This document shows positions 27,872 to 37,237 of a stretch of DNA of 64,000 bases, one piece after another. Source of the DNA: Modestobacter italicus (GTDB lineage Bacteria; Actinomycetota; Actinomycetes; Mycobacteriales; Geodermatophilaceae); the NCBI RefSeq assembly GCF_000306785.1, contig NC_017955.1, forward strand, positions 1,054,001-1,118,000, in the 5' to 3' direction. A program made the translations under genes and the position numbers. The notes beneath the pieces were generated by a model. The model did not search any database. It saw nothing but the letters and a program-made list of their open reading frames with translations, and was not told where the DNA came from. Numbering within the stretch: position 1 is the first letter of the stretch; every line of letters begins with the position of its first letter.

Positions 27872-28983
27872 GCGGGCGGCAGGTCCGCGCGATCGGTGTC
27901 GCCGAGCCGGGGCGCCCGGTGGTCCTGGACGACGTCGAGCCCGAGCCGGACGACGGTCAGGCGTGGGTGCACACCCTCTGGAGCGGCGTCAGCGCCGGCA
28001 CCGAGGCGGCGCTGGTCCGCGGCACCGACCCGCACCACCAGGTCGGCTGGGACATCGGGACGCGGTCGTTCGGGGCGCCCGGCGCACCGCTCGCCGGCTA
28101 CCCGGTCCCGGGCCTGGGCTACATGGAGGTCGGGCGGGTCCTGGAGAGCCGGACGGCGGACCTGGCCGAGGGCACCGTGGTCGCGATGGCCTACGGCCAC
28201 CGCACCGGCCGCTGCGCCGACCCGGCCCGCAGCGCCGTGATCCCGGTGCCCGACGACCTGGATCCGCTGCTGGGGGTCTACCTCGCGCAGATGGGCCCGA
28301 TCTGCGTCAACGGGCTGCTGCACGCCGCCGCCGCGCTCGCCGGGCCGGGCGCCGGGCTGGCCGACGGGGTCCGCGGGCAGCACGTCCTGGTCACCGGCGG
28401 CGGGGTGATCGGGCTGGTCACCGCGATGCTCGCCGAGCGGCACGGCGCCGCGGAGGTACTCGTCGTCGAGCCCTCCGCCGACCGCCGCCGGGTCGCCGAG
28501 GCGCTCGGCCTGCAGGTGCTCGACGACACCGGCGGCGAGGCGTGGTGGGCGGCCAAGCAGCGCTGGCAGCACGGGCCCGGCGACGCCGGGGCCGACGTCG
28601 TCCTGCAGTGCCAGGGCCACGACACCGCGCTGGCCACCGCGCTCAAGGCGCTGCGGCCGCAGGGCGTCGTCGTCGACCTGGGCTTCCACCAGGGCGGCGC
28701 CGGGGCGGTCCGGCTCGGCGAGGAGTTCCACCACAACGGGCTGTCCGTCGTCTGCGCGCAGATCTCCCGGGTGCCGCGGGGGATGGGCGGCGCCTGGCCG
28801 CGGACGGCGCTGGCGGCCGCCACCCTCGACCTGCTGCGCGACCGGGGGGACGAGGTCCGCCGGCACCTGGTCACCGACGTCGTCCCGTTCGACGACGGCC
28901 CTGCGCTGCTGGCCGACATCGCCGCCCGCCGGCTGGCCAGCCCCCCGCTGCAGGCGGTGCTGCGGTTCGCCGAACCCGGCTGA
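27868..28983 (+). CDS. Zinc-type (MDR superfamily) alcohol dehydrogenase-like protein
   Basis: 371 residues from GTG 27868, overlapping the previous stop (GTGA). An N-terminal GroES-like fold (VHTLWSGVSAGTEAALVRGT; VPGLGYMEVGRVLES) precedes the cofactor motif VLVTGGGVIGLVTAMLAER. The classical zinc-ligand GHE pattern is not present; SGVSAGTE is typical of the BchC/threonine-dehydrogenase-like subgroup. Paired with the Gfo/Idh enzyme and followed by a glycosyltransferase, it may act on a sugar or secondary alcohol in glycoconjugate assembly (inference). Confidence 0.88.
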   Translation: MSGRQVRAIGVAEPGRPVVLDDVEPEPDDGQAWVHTLWSGVSAGTEAALVRGTDPHHQVGWDIGTRSFGAPGAPLAGYPVPGLGYMEVGRVLESRTADLAEGTVVAMAYGHRTGRCADPARSAVIPVPDDLDPLLGVYLAQMGPICVNGLLHAAAALAGPGAGLADGVRGQHVLVTGGGVIGLVTAMLAERHGAAEVLVVEPSADRRRVAEALGLQVLDDTGGEAWWAAKQRWQHGPGDAGADVVLQCQGHDTALATALKALRPQGVVVDLGFHQGGAGAVRLGEEFHHNGLSVVCAQISRVPRGMGGAWPRTALAAATLDLLRDRGDEVRRHLVTDVVPFDDGPALLADIAARRLASPPLQAVLRFAEPG

Positions 28984-28984
28984 G

Positions 28985-30196
28985 GTGCGCGTCCTGCTGG
29001 TGGGCAACCACTGGACCGACGGGCCGGGCGGCGCGGAGACGGTGCTGGTGCTCACCGCCGACCTGCTCCGCCGGGCCGGGCACGAGGTGGTGCCCTTCGC
29101 GGTGGCCGAGGAGCGCACGCTGCCCACCCCGGTCCGGGACCGGCTGCCCGCCGCGGCCGGCAGCCGCGCGCGCACCCGGTTCGGGGAGGCCTGGGCGGGC
29201 ACCTGGTCGCCCCGCGCCTACCGGGCGCTGGCCGCCGTCGTCGACGAGGTCCGCCCCGACGTGGCGCACGTGCACCACGTGTTCGAGCGGCTGACCACGT
29301 CGGTGCTGGACGCGCTGCGCCGGCGCGGGGTCCCGACGGTCATGACGCTGCACGACTACAAGCCGGTCTGCCCGGGCTACCGGCTGTTCGCCGAGGGGGC
29401 GCCGTGCACCGGGTGCCTGCCCGGCCGGCACCTCGAGGTGCTGCGGCACCGCTGCCTGGAGGGCTCCCGCTGGCGCTCGGTCGCGGCCGCCGCGGACTCC
29501 TGGGCCGCCCGGGCCCGCGGGCTCTACGACCGGGTCGACGCCTTCGTCGCCCCCAGCGCGTTCCTCCGCGACCGGGTCGTCGACGGTGGCCTGCCCGCCG
29601 CCCGGGTGCACGTGCTCACCAACCCGGTGGTGGCCGCGGACGAGCCGCGCCGGGCACCGGCGGAGCCGCCGTACGTCCTCTACGCCGGCCGGCTGGTCGC
29701 CGAGAAGGGCGTGGGCACGCTGCTGGACGCCGCCGCCCGGCTGCCGGCGGGCGTCCGGGTCCGGCTGCTGGGGTCCGGCCGGCTGGAGGGGCAGGTCCGG
29801 GCCCGGGTGGCGGCCGAGGCCCTGCCGGTCGACGTGCTCGGCGCCCAGCCGCCGGACGTCGTCCGCCGGGAGCTGCGGGGCGCGGCGGCGGCCGTGCTGC
29901 CGGCGCTGTGGTGGGAGAACTGCCCGATGGCCGTGCTGGAGGCCGGCGCGCAGGGCGTCCCGGTGGTGGCGTCGGCGGTGGGCGGCATCCCCGAGCTGGT
30001 CGAGGACGGCGTCACCGGTCGGCTCGTCCCGCCGGGTGACGCCCCGGCGCTGGCGGCGGCGGTGACCGGGCTGCTCGACCGCCCGGACGTCGCCGCCGCG
30101 GCGGGCCGGGCGGCCTGGGCCCGGGTGCGGGAGCGGCACGACCCGGCCGACCACGTGCGCGCGCTGCTGGACCGCTACGCCGCGGTCCGCGGCTGA
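28985..30196 (+). CDS. Glycosyltransferase family 4 protein
   Basis: 403 residues from GTG 28985. GT-B fold: N-terminal acceptor domain opening VRVLLVGNHWTDGPGGAETV, and the nucleotide-sugar domain with YAGRLVAEKGVGTLLDAAAR, then ENCPMAVLEAGAQGVPVVAS with the conserved E-x7-E. Between the lobes lies a four-Cys insert (KPVCPGYRLFAEGAPCTGCL with a later HRC) found in a subset of GT4 enzymes. It starts 1 bp after the dehydrogenase stop, so it belongs to that operon. It is convergent with the next block; only 4 bp separate the stops. Confidence 0.92.
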   Translation: MRVLLVGNHWTDGPGGAETVLVLTADLLRRAGHEVVPFAVAEERTLPTPVRDRLPAAAGSRARTRFGEAWAGTWSPRAYRALAAVVDEVRPDVAHVHHVFERLTTSVLDALRRRGVPTVMTLHDYKPVCPGYRLFAEGAPCTGCLPGRHLEVLRHRCLEGSRWRSVAAAADSWAARARGLYDRVDAFVAPSAFLRDRVVDGGLPAARVHVLTNPVVAADEPRRAPAEPPYVLYAGRLVAEKGVGTLLDAAARLPAGVRVRLLGSGRLEGQVRARVAAEALPVDVLGAQPPDVVRRELRGAAAAVLPALWWENCPMAVLEAGAQGVPVVASAVGGIPELVEDGVTGRLVPPGDAPALAAAVTGLLDRPDVAAAAGRAAWARVRERHDPADHVRALLDRYAAVRG

Positions 30197-30200
30197 GCGG

Positions 30201-32006
30201 TCACCGGGCCACCGAGGCGAACAGCTCGAGCAGCCGGTCGGCGTGGGCGTCGAAGGTGTGCTCCTCGCGCACCGCGAGGGCGGCGGCGGCCCCGCTGCCG
30301 GTCCCCAGCTCCTCGGCCAGCACGGCGGCCACCTCGTCGGCGGAGCGGTAGAACAGCCCGGTCCCGTCCCGGCGCAGCACCCGCTCCACGGACACCGTCG
30401 ACCCCGGGTTGGCCTGCTGCAGCACCGGCAGCCCGGCGGCCAGCAGCACGGGCAGCCGGGCGGGGGAGTTGAGGTCGTCCCAGCTGGCGCGGCGCAGGTC
30501 CCCGCCGTTGGTGCTGGTGAACCGGTGCAGCCAGCCGGCGTCGTACCGGGACAGCTCGGCCACCCACTCCTCCGGGCCCACCGCCGGGTGCACGTGCACG
30601 TGCTCCGGGGCGGTCGCCAGCGCCTCCGCCAGCCAGCCGGTCCACGAGCCCTTCGGGCCCGGCGCCCGGACCTGGCCGTACAGGTGGGTGTGCACTCCGC
30701 GCCGGGCCAGGTCCAGCAGCCAGGCCGCGTCCAGGCCGGCGGGCCGGCCGACGACCGCGGTGTGCGGCGCGCCGTCGTCGGCGGAGAGCTTCCGGCTGAA
30801 CGGGGCGTCCAGCCAGTCCCGCTTGGGCAGGTCGCCGTCGAGCACCCCGAGCCGAGCGGGGTCCACCCGCCCGCGGAGGGCTGCGGCGAACCAGTCCCGC
30901 TCCTCGTCGGTGGCGAACAGGCAGGCGTCGGCCCGGCGGACCAGGTCGGCGAGCAGCGGCCACTCGCCGCGCAGCACGCTGCGCTGCGGCGCCTCCTTGA
31001 AGTGCCAGACGAACGGCAGGTCGGGGAAGGCGGACTGCACCGCGTGCGCGAACGGGACCGCCCGCCAGTTCAGCTGCGCCCACACCACGTCCGGTCGCAG
31101 CTCCCGGACGGCGCCCGGCCAGCGGTCGCGGTCCAGGTCGGGCACGTGCCCGAAGGGCAGCGGGCCGACGGTGGCGTCGCCCAGGCCGTCGGTGGTCCAC
31201 AGCCCGGTGAGCCGGTGCCCGCGCTCGCGCAGCGCCAGCACCCGTTCCGGGTTGAACGCCAGCTCCCCGACCAGCAGCACGCTCAGCCCGTCGGCGGGTG
31301 GGTGCTGCTGCGCCCGGAACCGGGAGTAGCGGGCGACCTCGTCGACCTCACCGCCGTCGGTGGAGGCGAACCGCAGCGGCTGGGGAACCCGGTAGCGGCT
31401 GCGGAACACGTTCAGCCCGCCGTCGGTGGACTCCCGGATCGCCCGCGACCGCTGCCCGGGGTGCCGGGTCCAGGTGCAGGTGACCGAGCCGGTCCCCGCC
31501 GTCCGGCCGTGGGCGCGGACCCGCGCCCAGAGGAGCCGGTCCAGGTCGTCGGTCTCCAGCTCGGCCCGCTCGGTCCACCGGTCGGGCGTGCGGCGGTGCG
31601 CCACCTGGACCAGCTGGGCGTAGGGCGTCCCGGCGGGCTCGGTGAGGCCGGCGCAGACCAGCGCGACCGCCGGGTCCGCCAGCGCGGCCACCAGCGCGGT
31701 CAGGTGGCTGGGCGCCCAGACGTCGTCGGCGGGCAGGTAGGCGACCAGCGGCGCGGCGGTGGCGTCCAGCCCGGCGTTGAGCGTCGCGCCGAGGCCGCGG
31801 TTGACCGGCCGGCAGAGCAGCCGCACCCGCGGGTCGGGCAGCCCGGCCACGACCTCCCGCACGGCCTCGGGGTCGGGGGAGCCGTCGTCCAGGACGACGG
31901 CCTCCCAGTCGGTCAGGTGCTGGGCCAGCAGCCCGTCCAGCGCCCGGGGCAGGAACGCGGACTGGTCGTGCACCGGCACGAGGACGGCGACCCGCGGCGG
32001 GCTCAT
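30201..32006 (-). CDS. Two-domain glycosyltransferase (GT2 fused to GT-B-like domain)
   Basis: 601 residues from ATG 32004-32006. Residues about 1-210 are a GT2 domain (VAVLVPVHDQSAFLPRALDG; DDGSPDPEAVREVV; YLPADDVWAPSHL, the DxD-like site). Residues about 260-600 resemble a GT-B glycosyltransferase (LSVLLVGELAFNPERVLAL; FVWHFKEAPQ; PARLPVLLAAGLPVLQQ). One chain may therefore add two sugars, or couple transfer and recognition. Its start overlaps the stop of the upstream GT4 gene by 4 bp. The domain calls are by pattern; specificity is unknown. Confidence 0.85.
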   Translation of the reverse strand: MSPPRVAVLVPVHDQSAFLPRALDGLLAQHLTDWEAVVLDDGSPDPEAVREVVAGLPDPRVRLLCRPVNRGLGATLNAGLDATAAPLVAYLPADDVWAPSHLTALVAALADPAVALVCAGLTEPAGTPYAQLVQVAHRRTPDRWTERAELETDDLDRLLWARVRAHGRTAGTGSVTCTWTRHPGQRSRAIRESTDGGLNVFRSRYRVPQPLRFASTDGGEVDEVARYSRFRAQQHPPADGLSVLLVGELAFNPERVLALRERGHRLTGLWTTDGLGDATVGPLPFGHVPDLDRDRWPGAVRELRPDVVWAQLNWRAVPFAHAVQSAFPDLPFVWHFKEAPQRSVLRGEWPLLADLVRRADACLFATDEERDWFAAALRGRVDPARLGVLDGDLPKRDWLDAPFSRKLSADDGAPHTAVVGRPAGLDAAWLLDLARRGVHTHLYGQVRAPGPKGSWTGWLAEALATAPEHVHVHPAVGPEEWVAELSRYDAGWLHRFTSTNGGDLRRASWDDLNSPARLPVLLAAGLPVLQQANPGSTVSVERVLRRDGTGLFYRSADEVAAVLAEELGTGSGAAAALAVREEHTFDAHADRLLELFASVAR

Positions 32007-33247
32007 GCAGCGGTCGGCTGCGCCACGTCCCCGCTCCGCACCCGGCGGTACAGCTCCGCGACGCGGGCGGCCAGGGACGGCCACGAGTAGTCCGCCGCGC
32101 GGCGCCGGGCCCCGGCCGCGAGGTGGTCGCGCAGCCCGGGGTCGGCCACCAGCCGGTCGAGTGCAGCGGCCAGCGCGGCGACGTCGCCGGGCGGCACCAG
32201 CAGCCCGGTCTCCCCGTGCCGCACGACCTCCGGGATGCCGCCGACGTCGCTGGCCACCACGGGCAGCCCGGCCGCCATCGCCTCGGTGAGCACCGAGCCC
32301 ATCTCCTCGTAGGCCGAGGGCAGCACCAGCACGTCCAGCGACGCGAGCACCCCCGGGACGGCGGAGTGCTCGACGAACCCGGTGGTCCGGATCCGGTCGG
32401 CCGCCGGGCTCTGCTCGACCAGCCGGTGCACCCGCGCGCGCTCCGGGCCGTCGCCGACGACCACCAGGTCGGCGTCCTCGGTCATCCGCCCGAACGCGGT
32501 GACGAGCAAATCGACCCGCTTCTGCGCCGCGAGCCGGCCGACGTAGCCGATCCGCAGCCGGGCCGGCTCCGCGCCGGCCCCGGTGTCGGGCGCGGCGAAC
32601 AGCGCGGGCTCGAAGCCGGAGGGGACGACCGCGATCCGGCCGGCCGGCACGCCGTCGGCCCGCAGCGCCGCCGCGGTCCGCTCGGTCAGCACCACGACGG
32701 CGTCCGCCCGGCGCAGCGTCGTCCGCTCGATCCAGCCACCGACCGCGCGGAGCAGCCGCACGTGCAGGGTGCGGCCGGCCAGGGTGTGGCCGACGCTGCA
32801 GTGCACGGTCACCACCAGCGGGCAGCGGTGCCGCCGGGCCGCGGCGCGGGCCAGCACCAGCGTCGCGAGGTCCTCGCCCTGGTGGGCGTGCACCACGTCG
32901 ATCGCCGGGGTGCCGGCCGGGTGGGCGAGCGCCCGGGGGAGCGCGGCCAGCGCCCACAGCTGCCGCAGCCGGGTGGTCGCGACCCCGGTGCGGTGCACGA
33001 CCGCGGCGCGGCCGAGGCGGTCGGTGCGCCGCGGGCCGGCCAGCCGGGAGGTGAGGACCGTCTGCCGGTGCCCCAGCGCGTCCAGGCAGCGGGTCAGCGC
33101 CGCGGTGTGGTTCTGCATCCCGCCGATCGGGTCGAACCGGGCCGCCCGGCCCGCGACGGCGGAGCCGCCCGGGGCCGGCGCGGGTTCAAAGACGCTGCAC
33201 AGCCGCAGCACGTGCAGGCCGACGCCGTTGCCGGTCAGGCTGCCCAC
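32003..33247 (-). CDS. Glycosyltransferase family 4 protein
   Basis: 414 residues from GTG 33245-33247, chosen because GGAGG lies 5 bp upstream; a longer in-frame reading to 33655 is antisense to the GT9 gene. The N-lobe has GGMQNHTAALTRCLDALGHR, the donor lobe IGYVGRLAAQKRVDLLVTAF, and the catalytic region SAYEEMGSVLTEAMAAGLPV with VASDVGGIPEVV. It is first in a two-gene minus-strand operon with the fused glycosyltransferase. Confidence 0.9.
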   Translation of the reverse strand: MGSLTGNGVGLHVLRLCSVFEPAPAPGGSAVAGRAARFDPIGGMQNHTAALTRCLDALGHRQTVLTSRLAGPRRTDRLGRAAVVHRTGVATTRLRQLWALAALPRALAHPAGTPAIDVVHAHQGEDLATLVLARAAARRHRCPLVVTVHCSVGHTLAGRTLHVRLLRAVGGWIERTTLRRADAVVVLTERTAAALRADGVPAGRIAVVPSGFEPALFAAPDTGAGAEPARLRIGYVGRLAAQKRVDLLVTAFGRMTEDADLVVVGDGPERARVHRLVEQSPAADRIRTTGFVEHSAVPGVLASLDVLVLPSAYEEMGSVLTEAMAAGLPVVASDVGGIPEVVRHGETGLLVPPGDVAALAAALDRLVADPGLRDHLAAGARRRAADYSWPSLAARVAELYRRVRSGDVAQPTAA

Positions 33248-33314
33248 GACCACCTCCGGGAGTGCGGGGCCCGCAGTACAACACGCGGTGCGACCTGCCG
33301 CGAGGCCCGGCAGG

Positions 33315-34394
33315 ATGGCTCTCGTGACCGCCCCGCTGGCCGACCCCGCGGTGCGGCGGGTGGCGCTCGTCCGGCTGCGCGTCGGGCTGGGCGACCTGCT
33401 CTGCTCCGCCCCCGCGCTGCGCCGGCTGCGGGAGTTCCGGCCGGACCTGCGCGTCACGCTGATCACCTGGCCGGAGATGGCGCCGGTCGTCGCCCGCCTC
33501 GCCGACGGCGTCGACGAGCTGCTGCCCTTCCCCGGCGCCGAGGGCATCCCCGAGCGCACCCCCGACCCCGCGGGCTGGCCGGCCTTCGCCGCCGCGGCGG
33601 CGCAGCGGCGGTTCGACCTGGCCCTGCAGGTGTACGGCGACCGGCCGGCGGCCAACGCGGTGACCGGTGCCCTGGGCGCCCGGCTGGTCGGCGGGTTCGC
33701 GCCGACCGGGTGGGAGCCGCCTCCGGCCGCTGCCCCGCTGCACCTGCGCTACCCGGTGCAGCTGCACGAGGCCGACCGGCACCTGCGGCTCCTCGAGCAC
33801 CTCGGCCTCCCGCCGGGGCCACCGCCGGTCATGTACTTCCCGGTGACGGCGGAGGACGAGGCGGCGCACGCCGCGACCACGGCGGCGGCGGGCCTGCGGC
33901 CGGGGCGGTACGTCGTCCTGCACCCGGGCGCCTCCTCGCCCACCCGGCGGTGGCCCGTGGAGCGGTACGCCGCCGTCGGCGACGCGCTGGCCGCCGACGG
34001 CTGGGACGTGGTGCTGACCGGGGTGGCGGGGGAGCGGGCGAACAGCAGCGCGGTGCGGGACGCGATGCACGCGCCGGTCACCGACCTCACCGGGGAGACC
34101 GGCCTCGGCGGGCTGGCCGCGCTGCTGCGCGACAGCGCGCTGCTCGTCGGGAACGACACCGGCTCCGCGCACCTGGCCGCGGCGGTGGGCGCGGCCAGCG
34201 TCACCGTGTTCCTGCCCGGCGACCCGGTCCGCTGGGCGCACCGCGGGCCGCGGCACCGCGCCGTGGTCGCCGACGTCCCCTGCGCGCCGTGCCCGCACCT
34301 GGTCTGCCCGATCGACTTCCGGTGCGCCGCGTCGGTCCGGGTCGGCGACGTCCTCACCGCGGCCCGGCAGCTCCTCGCGGAGCACGCCGGGTGA
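33315..34394 (+). CDS. Glycosyltransferase family 9 (heptosyltransferase-like) protein
   Basis: 359 residues from ATG 33315. GT9 signatures: VALVRLRVGLGDLLCSAPAL at the N-terminus, YVVLHPGASSPTRRWPVERY in the donor domain, and LLVGNDTGSAHLAAAVGA with D-T/S-G binding residues. A four-Cys tail segment (CAPCPHLVCPIDFRC) is typical of the family. Gram-positive members transfer heptose-like or other sugars to cell-surface glycans rather than LPS. It overlaps the next GT4 gene by 4 bp. Confidence 0.92.
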   Translation: MALVTAPLADPAVRRVALVRLRVGLGDLLCSAPALRRLREFRPDLRVTLITWPEMAPVVARLADGVDELLPFPGAEGIPERTPDPAGWPAFAAAAAQRRFDLALQVYGDRPAANAVTGALGARLVGGFAPTGWEPPPAAAPLHLRYPVQLHEADRHLRLLEHLGLPPGPPPVMYFPVTAEDEAAHAATTAAAGLRPGRYVVLHPGASSPTRRWPVERYAAVGDALAADGWDVVLTGVAGERANSSAVRDAMHAPVTDLTGETGLGGLAALLRDSALLVGNDTGSAHLAAAVGAASVTVFLPGDPVRWAHRGPRHRAVVADVPCAPCPHLVCPIDFRCAASVRVGDVLTAARQLLAEHAG

Positions 34395-35437
34395 GCCGCC
34401 GGGTCACCTTCGTCGCCGACTCCGACGCCTGGGGCGGCGCGGAGGTCTACCAGACCCACCTGGTCCGCCGGGCGGCCGACGCAGGCTGGACGGCGTCGCT
34501 GGTGTGCACCGAGCCGGTCGCCGCGGGGTTCGCGGCGGCGCTGCCGGCCTCCCCGAGAACGGTCGTGCCACTCGCCCGGCACCGCGCGGCCGCGCCGGAC
34601 CTGGCGGCGGCGGTCGCGGCGCAGCGCCCGGACGTCGTGGTGGTGAACCTGGTCGACCCGGGGTCCAACGCCGCCGCCGTCGCCGCGGCCCTCACCGTGG
34701 CACCGACCGCAGGCGTCCTGCACCTGGCCGGGGACGTGCTCACCGGCGAGCGGCACCGCCGGCTGGCGGCGCTCTACGGCCGGCTCTCCCTGGTGCTGAG
34801 CCCCTCGGCCGGTGGGCGCGACCAGCTGGTCGACGAGCTCGGCGTCCCTGCCGACCGGGTGCACGTCGTGCCCAACGGCGTGGACCTGCCGGTCGTGGCG
34901 TCCGGACCGGCCGGCCGGACGCCGCCGCGGGTGGGCGCGCTGGGCCGGCTGACCGCGCAGAAGGGGTTCGACGTCCTGCTGCGGGCGGTGGCCCGGCTGG
35001 TCGACGAGGGCGTCGCGCTGGAGCTGGTGATCGGCGGGCGGGGCCGCGACGAGGAGCAGCTGCGCGCCGCGGCCGCCGGCCTGCCGGTGACCTTCGCCGG
35101 CCACGTCGACGACGGCCCCGGCTTCCTCGCCGGGCTGGACCTGTTCTGCCTCTCCTCGCGGCACGAGGCCCTGCCCCTGGTGCTGCTGGAGGCCATGGCC
35201 GCCGGGCTGCCGTGCGTGGCCACCGACGTCGGCGACGTCCGCACCGCGGTGGGCGGGGACGCCGTCGTCGTCCCGGTGGCCGACGCCGGCGCGCTGGCCG
35301 GCGCGCTGGCGCCGCTGCTCGCCGGTGCCGGGCGGCGCGGGGACCTCGGCGCCCGGGCGCGCGCCCGGGCGGAGCGGGAGCTGGGCGCCGACCTGATGGC
35401 CCGGCGCACCTTCGCCCTGCTGGACCGGCTGGGGTAG
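34391..35437 (+). CDS. Glycosyltransferase family 4 protein
   Basis: 348 residues from GTG 34391 (GTGA overlap with the GT9 stop). N-lobe motif VTFVADSDAWGGAEVYQTHL; donor lobe VGALGRLTAQKGFDVLLRAV; and SSRHEALPLVLLEAMAAGLP with CVATDVGDV, the usual E-x7-E arrangement. It is a soluble or peripheral GT-B enzyme. Coupling to GT9 indicates consecutive steps on the same glycan. Confidence 0.92.
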   Translation: MSRRVTFVADSDAWGGAEVYQTHLVRRAADAGWTASLVCTEPVAAGFAAALPASPRTVVPLARHRAAAPDLAAAVAAQRPDVVVVNLVDPGSNAAAVAAALTVAPTAGVLHLAGDVLTGERHRRLAALYGRLSLVLSPSAGGRDQLVDELGVPADRVHVVPNGVDLPVVASGPAGRTPPRVGALGRLTAQKGFDVLLRAVARLVDEGVALELVIGGRGRDEEQLRAAAAGLPVTFAGHVDDGPGFLAGLDLFCLSSRHEALPLVLLEAMAAGLPCVATDVGDVRTAVGGDAVVVPVADAGALAGALAPLLAGAGRRGDLGARARARAERELGADLMARRTFALLDRLG

Positions 35438-35502
35438 CCACCGGCCCGGCGACTGCCGATGACGGCGGGGAGCACTGCCCCGAGCGAGGAGTCGTCCCCG
35501 AC

Positions 35503-36576
35503 ATGCGCGTCCTGATCATGTCCGCCAACCACCTGGGCTCGGAGTACTACCGGGTCACCGAACCGGTCCGGGCCGTCCGGGAGCTCGGCGCCGACGTCGA
35601 GGTGGTCGTCCGGACCGGGCTGTCCACCCGCACGGTGCAGTCCGCCGACGGCGGCGAGCCGCAGGTGGTCTCCGTGGACGCCGAGGGTGCCGACGTCGTC
35701 GTCCTCCAGCTGCCCAAGAGCGCCGGGATGCTCCGCTGCATCGAGCTCCTGCAGGCGCAGGGAGTGGCGGTCGTGGTGGAGATGGACGACCTGCTGTCGG
35801 GCGTGCCGTTCGGCTCCCCGGCGTACTCGGCGCTGGTCACCCAGGGCATGGGCCGGCGGGCGCTGGAGTGCGCCCAGCAGGCCGACCTGGTCACCGTCTC
35901 CACCCCGGCGCTGCTCACCGAGTACGCCCGCCACGGCCGCGGCGTCGTCGTCCCCAACGCCGTGCCGCGCCGGATCGCCGAGCTGCCGCCGGCCTACGAG
36001 CGGGAGCCCGACGTGGTGACCGTCGGCTGGACCGGCAGCGCCCACGGGCACCCCTACGACCTGCAGGAGATGGGGTCGGGGCTGCAGCAGGCGCTGGACC
36101 GGACCCGCGGTCGCAGCCGGTTCGCCGTGCTCGGCCAGAAGGGCGAGGCCCGGGCGCTGATGGGGCTGACCGACGAGCCGACGGAGGTGCCCTGGCTGCA
36201 CGACGTCGACGCCTACGCCACCGTGCTCGGCGAGCTGTTCGACGTCGGCATCGCGCCGCTGCGGCTGGACCGGTTCAACGCCTGCAAGAGCTGGCTCAAG
36301 GCGCTGGAGTACTCCGCCCGCGGCGTCGCCTGCGTGCGGGCGGCGAGCCCCGAGTACGACCGCCTGGGTCTCGGCTGGCGGGCCCGCGCCGCCCGGGACT
36401 GGGCGAAGTGGACCTCGGTGGCGATCGAGGACCCGCAGCGGCGGCGGGACCAGGCGGCCGCGGCGCACGCCGCGGTGCTGGCCGGCCACCTCACCGAGCA
36501 CGTGGCCGAGCGGTGGGTCGACGCCTGGCGGTCGGCGCGGGAGACCCGCAGCCGCAGCCGGCGCAAGGGCGCTTGA
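35503..36576 (+). CDS. Glycosyltransferase-like protein (GT-B fold)
   Basis: 357 residues from ATG 35503. It opens VLIMSANHLGSEYYRVTEPV, then VVVEMDDLLSGVPFGSPAYS, VTVGWTGSAHGHPYDLQEMG and NACKSWLKALEYSARGVACV. This matches a divergent group of glycosyltransferases with an EMDD motif and a KxxKxLEY donor region, in which the canonical GT4 E-x7-E is reduced. A basic tail (RETRSRSRRKG) ends it. It follows the GT9-GT4 pair after 65 bp. Fold assignment is reasonable; activity is inferred. Confidence 0.78.
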   Translation: MRVLIMSANHLGSEYYRVTEPVRAVRELGADVEVVVRTGLSTRTVQSADGGEPQVVSVDAEGADVVVLQLPKSAGMLRCIELLQAQGVAVVVEMDDLLSGVPFGSPAYSALVTQGMGRRALECAQQADLVTVSTPALLTEYARHGRGVVVPNAVPRRIAELPPAYEREPDVVTVGWTGSAHGHPYDLQEMGSGLQQALDRTRGRSRFAVLGQKGEARALMGLTDEPTEVPWLHDVDAYATVLGELFDVGIAPLRLDRFNACKSWLKALEYSARGVACVRAASPEYDRLGLGWRARAARDWAKWTSVAIEDPQRRRDQAAAAHAAVLAGHLTEHVAERWVDAWRSARETRSRSRRKGA

Positions 36577-36631
36577 GCGGGGCGGGTGCGCCAGGATGAG
36601 CTGCCAGGTCCACCCAGCCCCAGGAGCAGCA

Positions 36632-37237
36632 GTGACAGGTCCGTCCGCCCCGATGGTCGTGCCGGCCTTCGTCGTGAAGCAGCGCATCACGGTCATGGTC
36701 AACCGCTACGAGGTGCGCGCGGTCGCCCCGGACGGCGGGGACGGCCAGCTGCTGGCGTTCGCCGAGCAGAAGCGGATGAAGCTCAAGGAGGAGGTCGAGT
36801 TCTTCGCCGACGAGTCGCGGACCCGCCGGGTGTTCTCCTTCAAGGCCCGCCAGCGGCTGGACGTGCACGCCGAGCACGACGTGCTCGACGAGAGCGGCGT
36901 GCCGCTGGGGTCGTTCCGCAAGCAGTTCGGCGCCAGCCTGCTGCGCTCCACCTGGGACCTGTCGGTGCCCGGGCTGCAGGCGGTCGGGCAGGAGCGCCGC
37001 ATGTCGGTGGCCGTCCTGCGCCGGGTCTGGGACGTGCTGCCCTACGTCGGTGACGTCTGGGTGCCCTTCGTCTTCCACTTCGACTTCACCGACACCGCCA
37101 CCGGCCGGCCGGTGATGGTCAGCGAGCGGCAGAAGGCGGTCCGCGACCGGTACACGGTGACCGTGCCCGATCCGCGGCTGGACTTCCGGGTGGCGGCGTC
37201 GATGGCCGTGGCGCTCGACGCGCTGCAGAGCCGCTAG
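36632..37237 (+). CDS. LURP-one-related / scramblase-like protein
   Basis: 201 residues from GTG 36632, chosen for AGGAG 5 bp upstream; an in-frame ATG at 36596 is possible. A tubby-like beta-barrel family is suggested by FVVKQRITVMVNRYEVRAVA, FSFKARQRLDVHAEHDVLDE and SFRKQFGASLLRSTW. Function in bacteria is unknown; membrane-lipid binding has been proposed for the fold. Its last 4 bases overlap the end of the convergent reverse transcriptase gene, so the two reading frames meet tail to tail. Confidence 0.78.
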   Translation: MTGPSAPMVVPAFVVKQRITVMVNRYEVRAVAPDGGDGQLLAFAEQKRMKLKEEVEFFADESRTRRVFSFKARQRLDVHAEHDVLDESGVPLGSFRKQFGASLLRSTWDLSVPGLQAVGQERRMSVAVLRRVWDVLPYVGDVWVPFVFHFDFTDTATGRPVMVSERQKAVRDRYTVTVPDPRLDFRVAASMAVALDALQSR

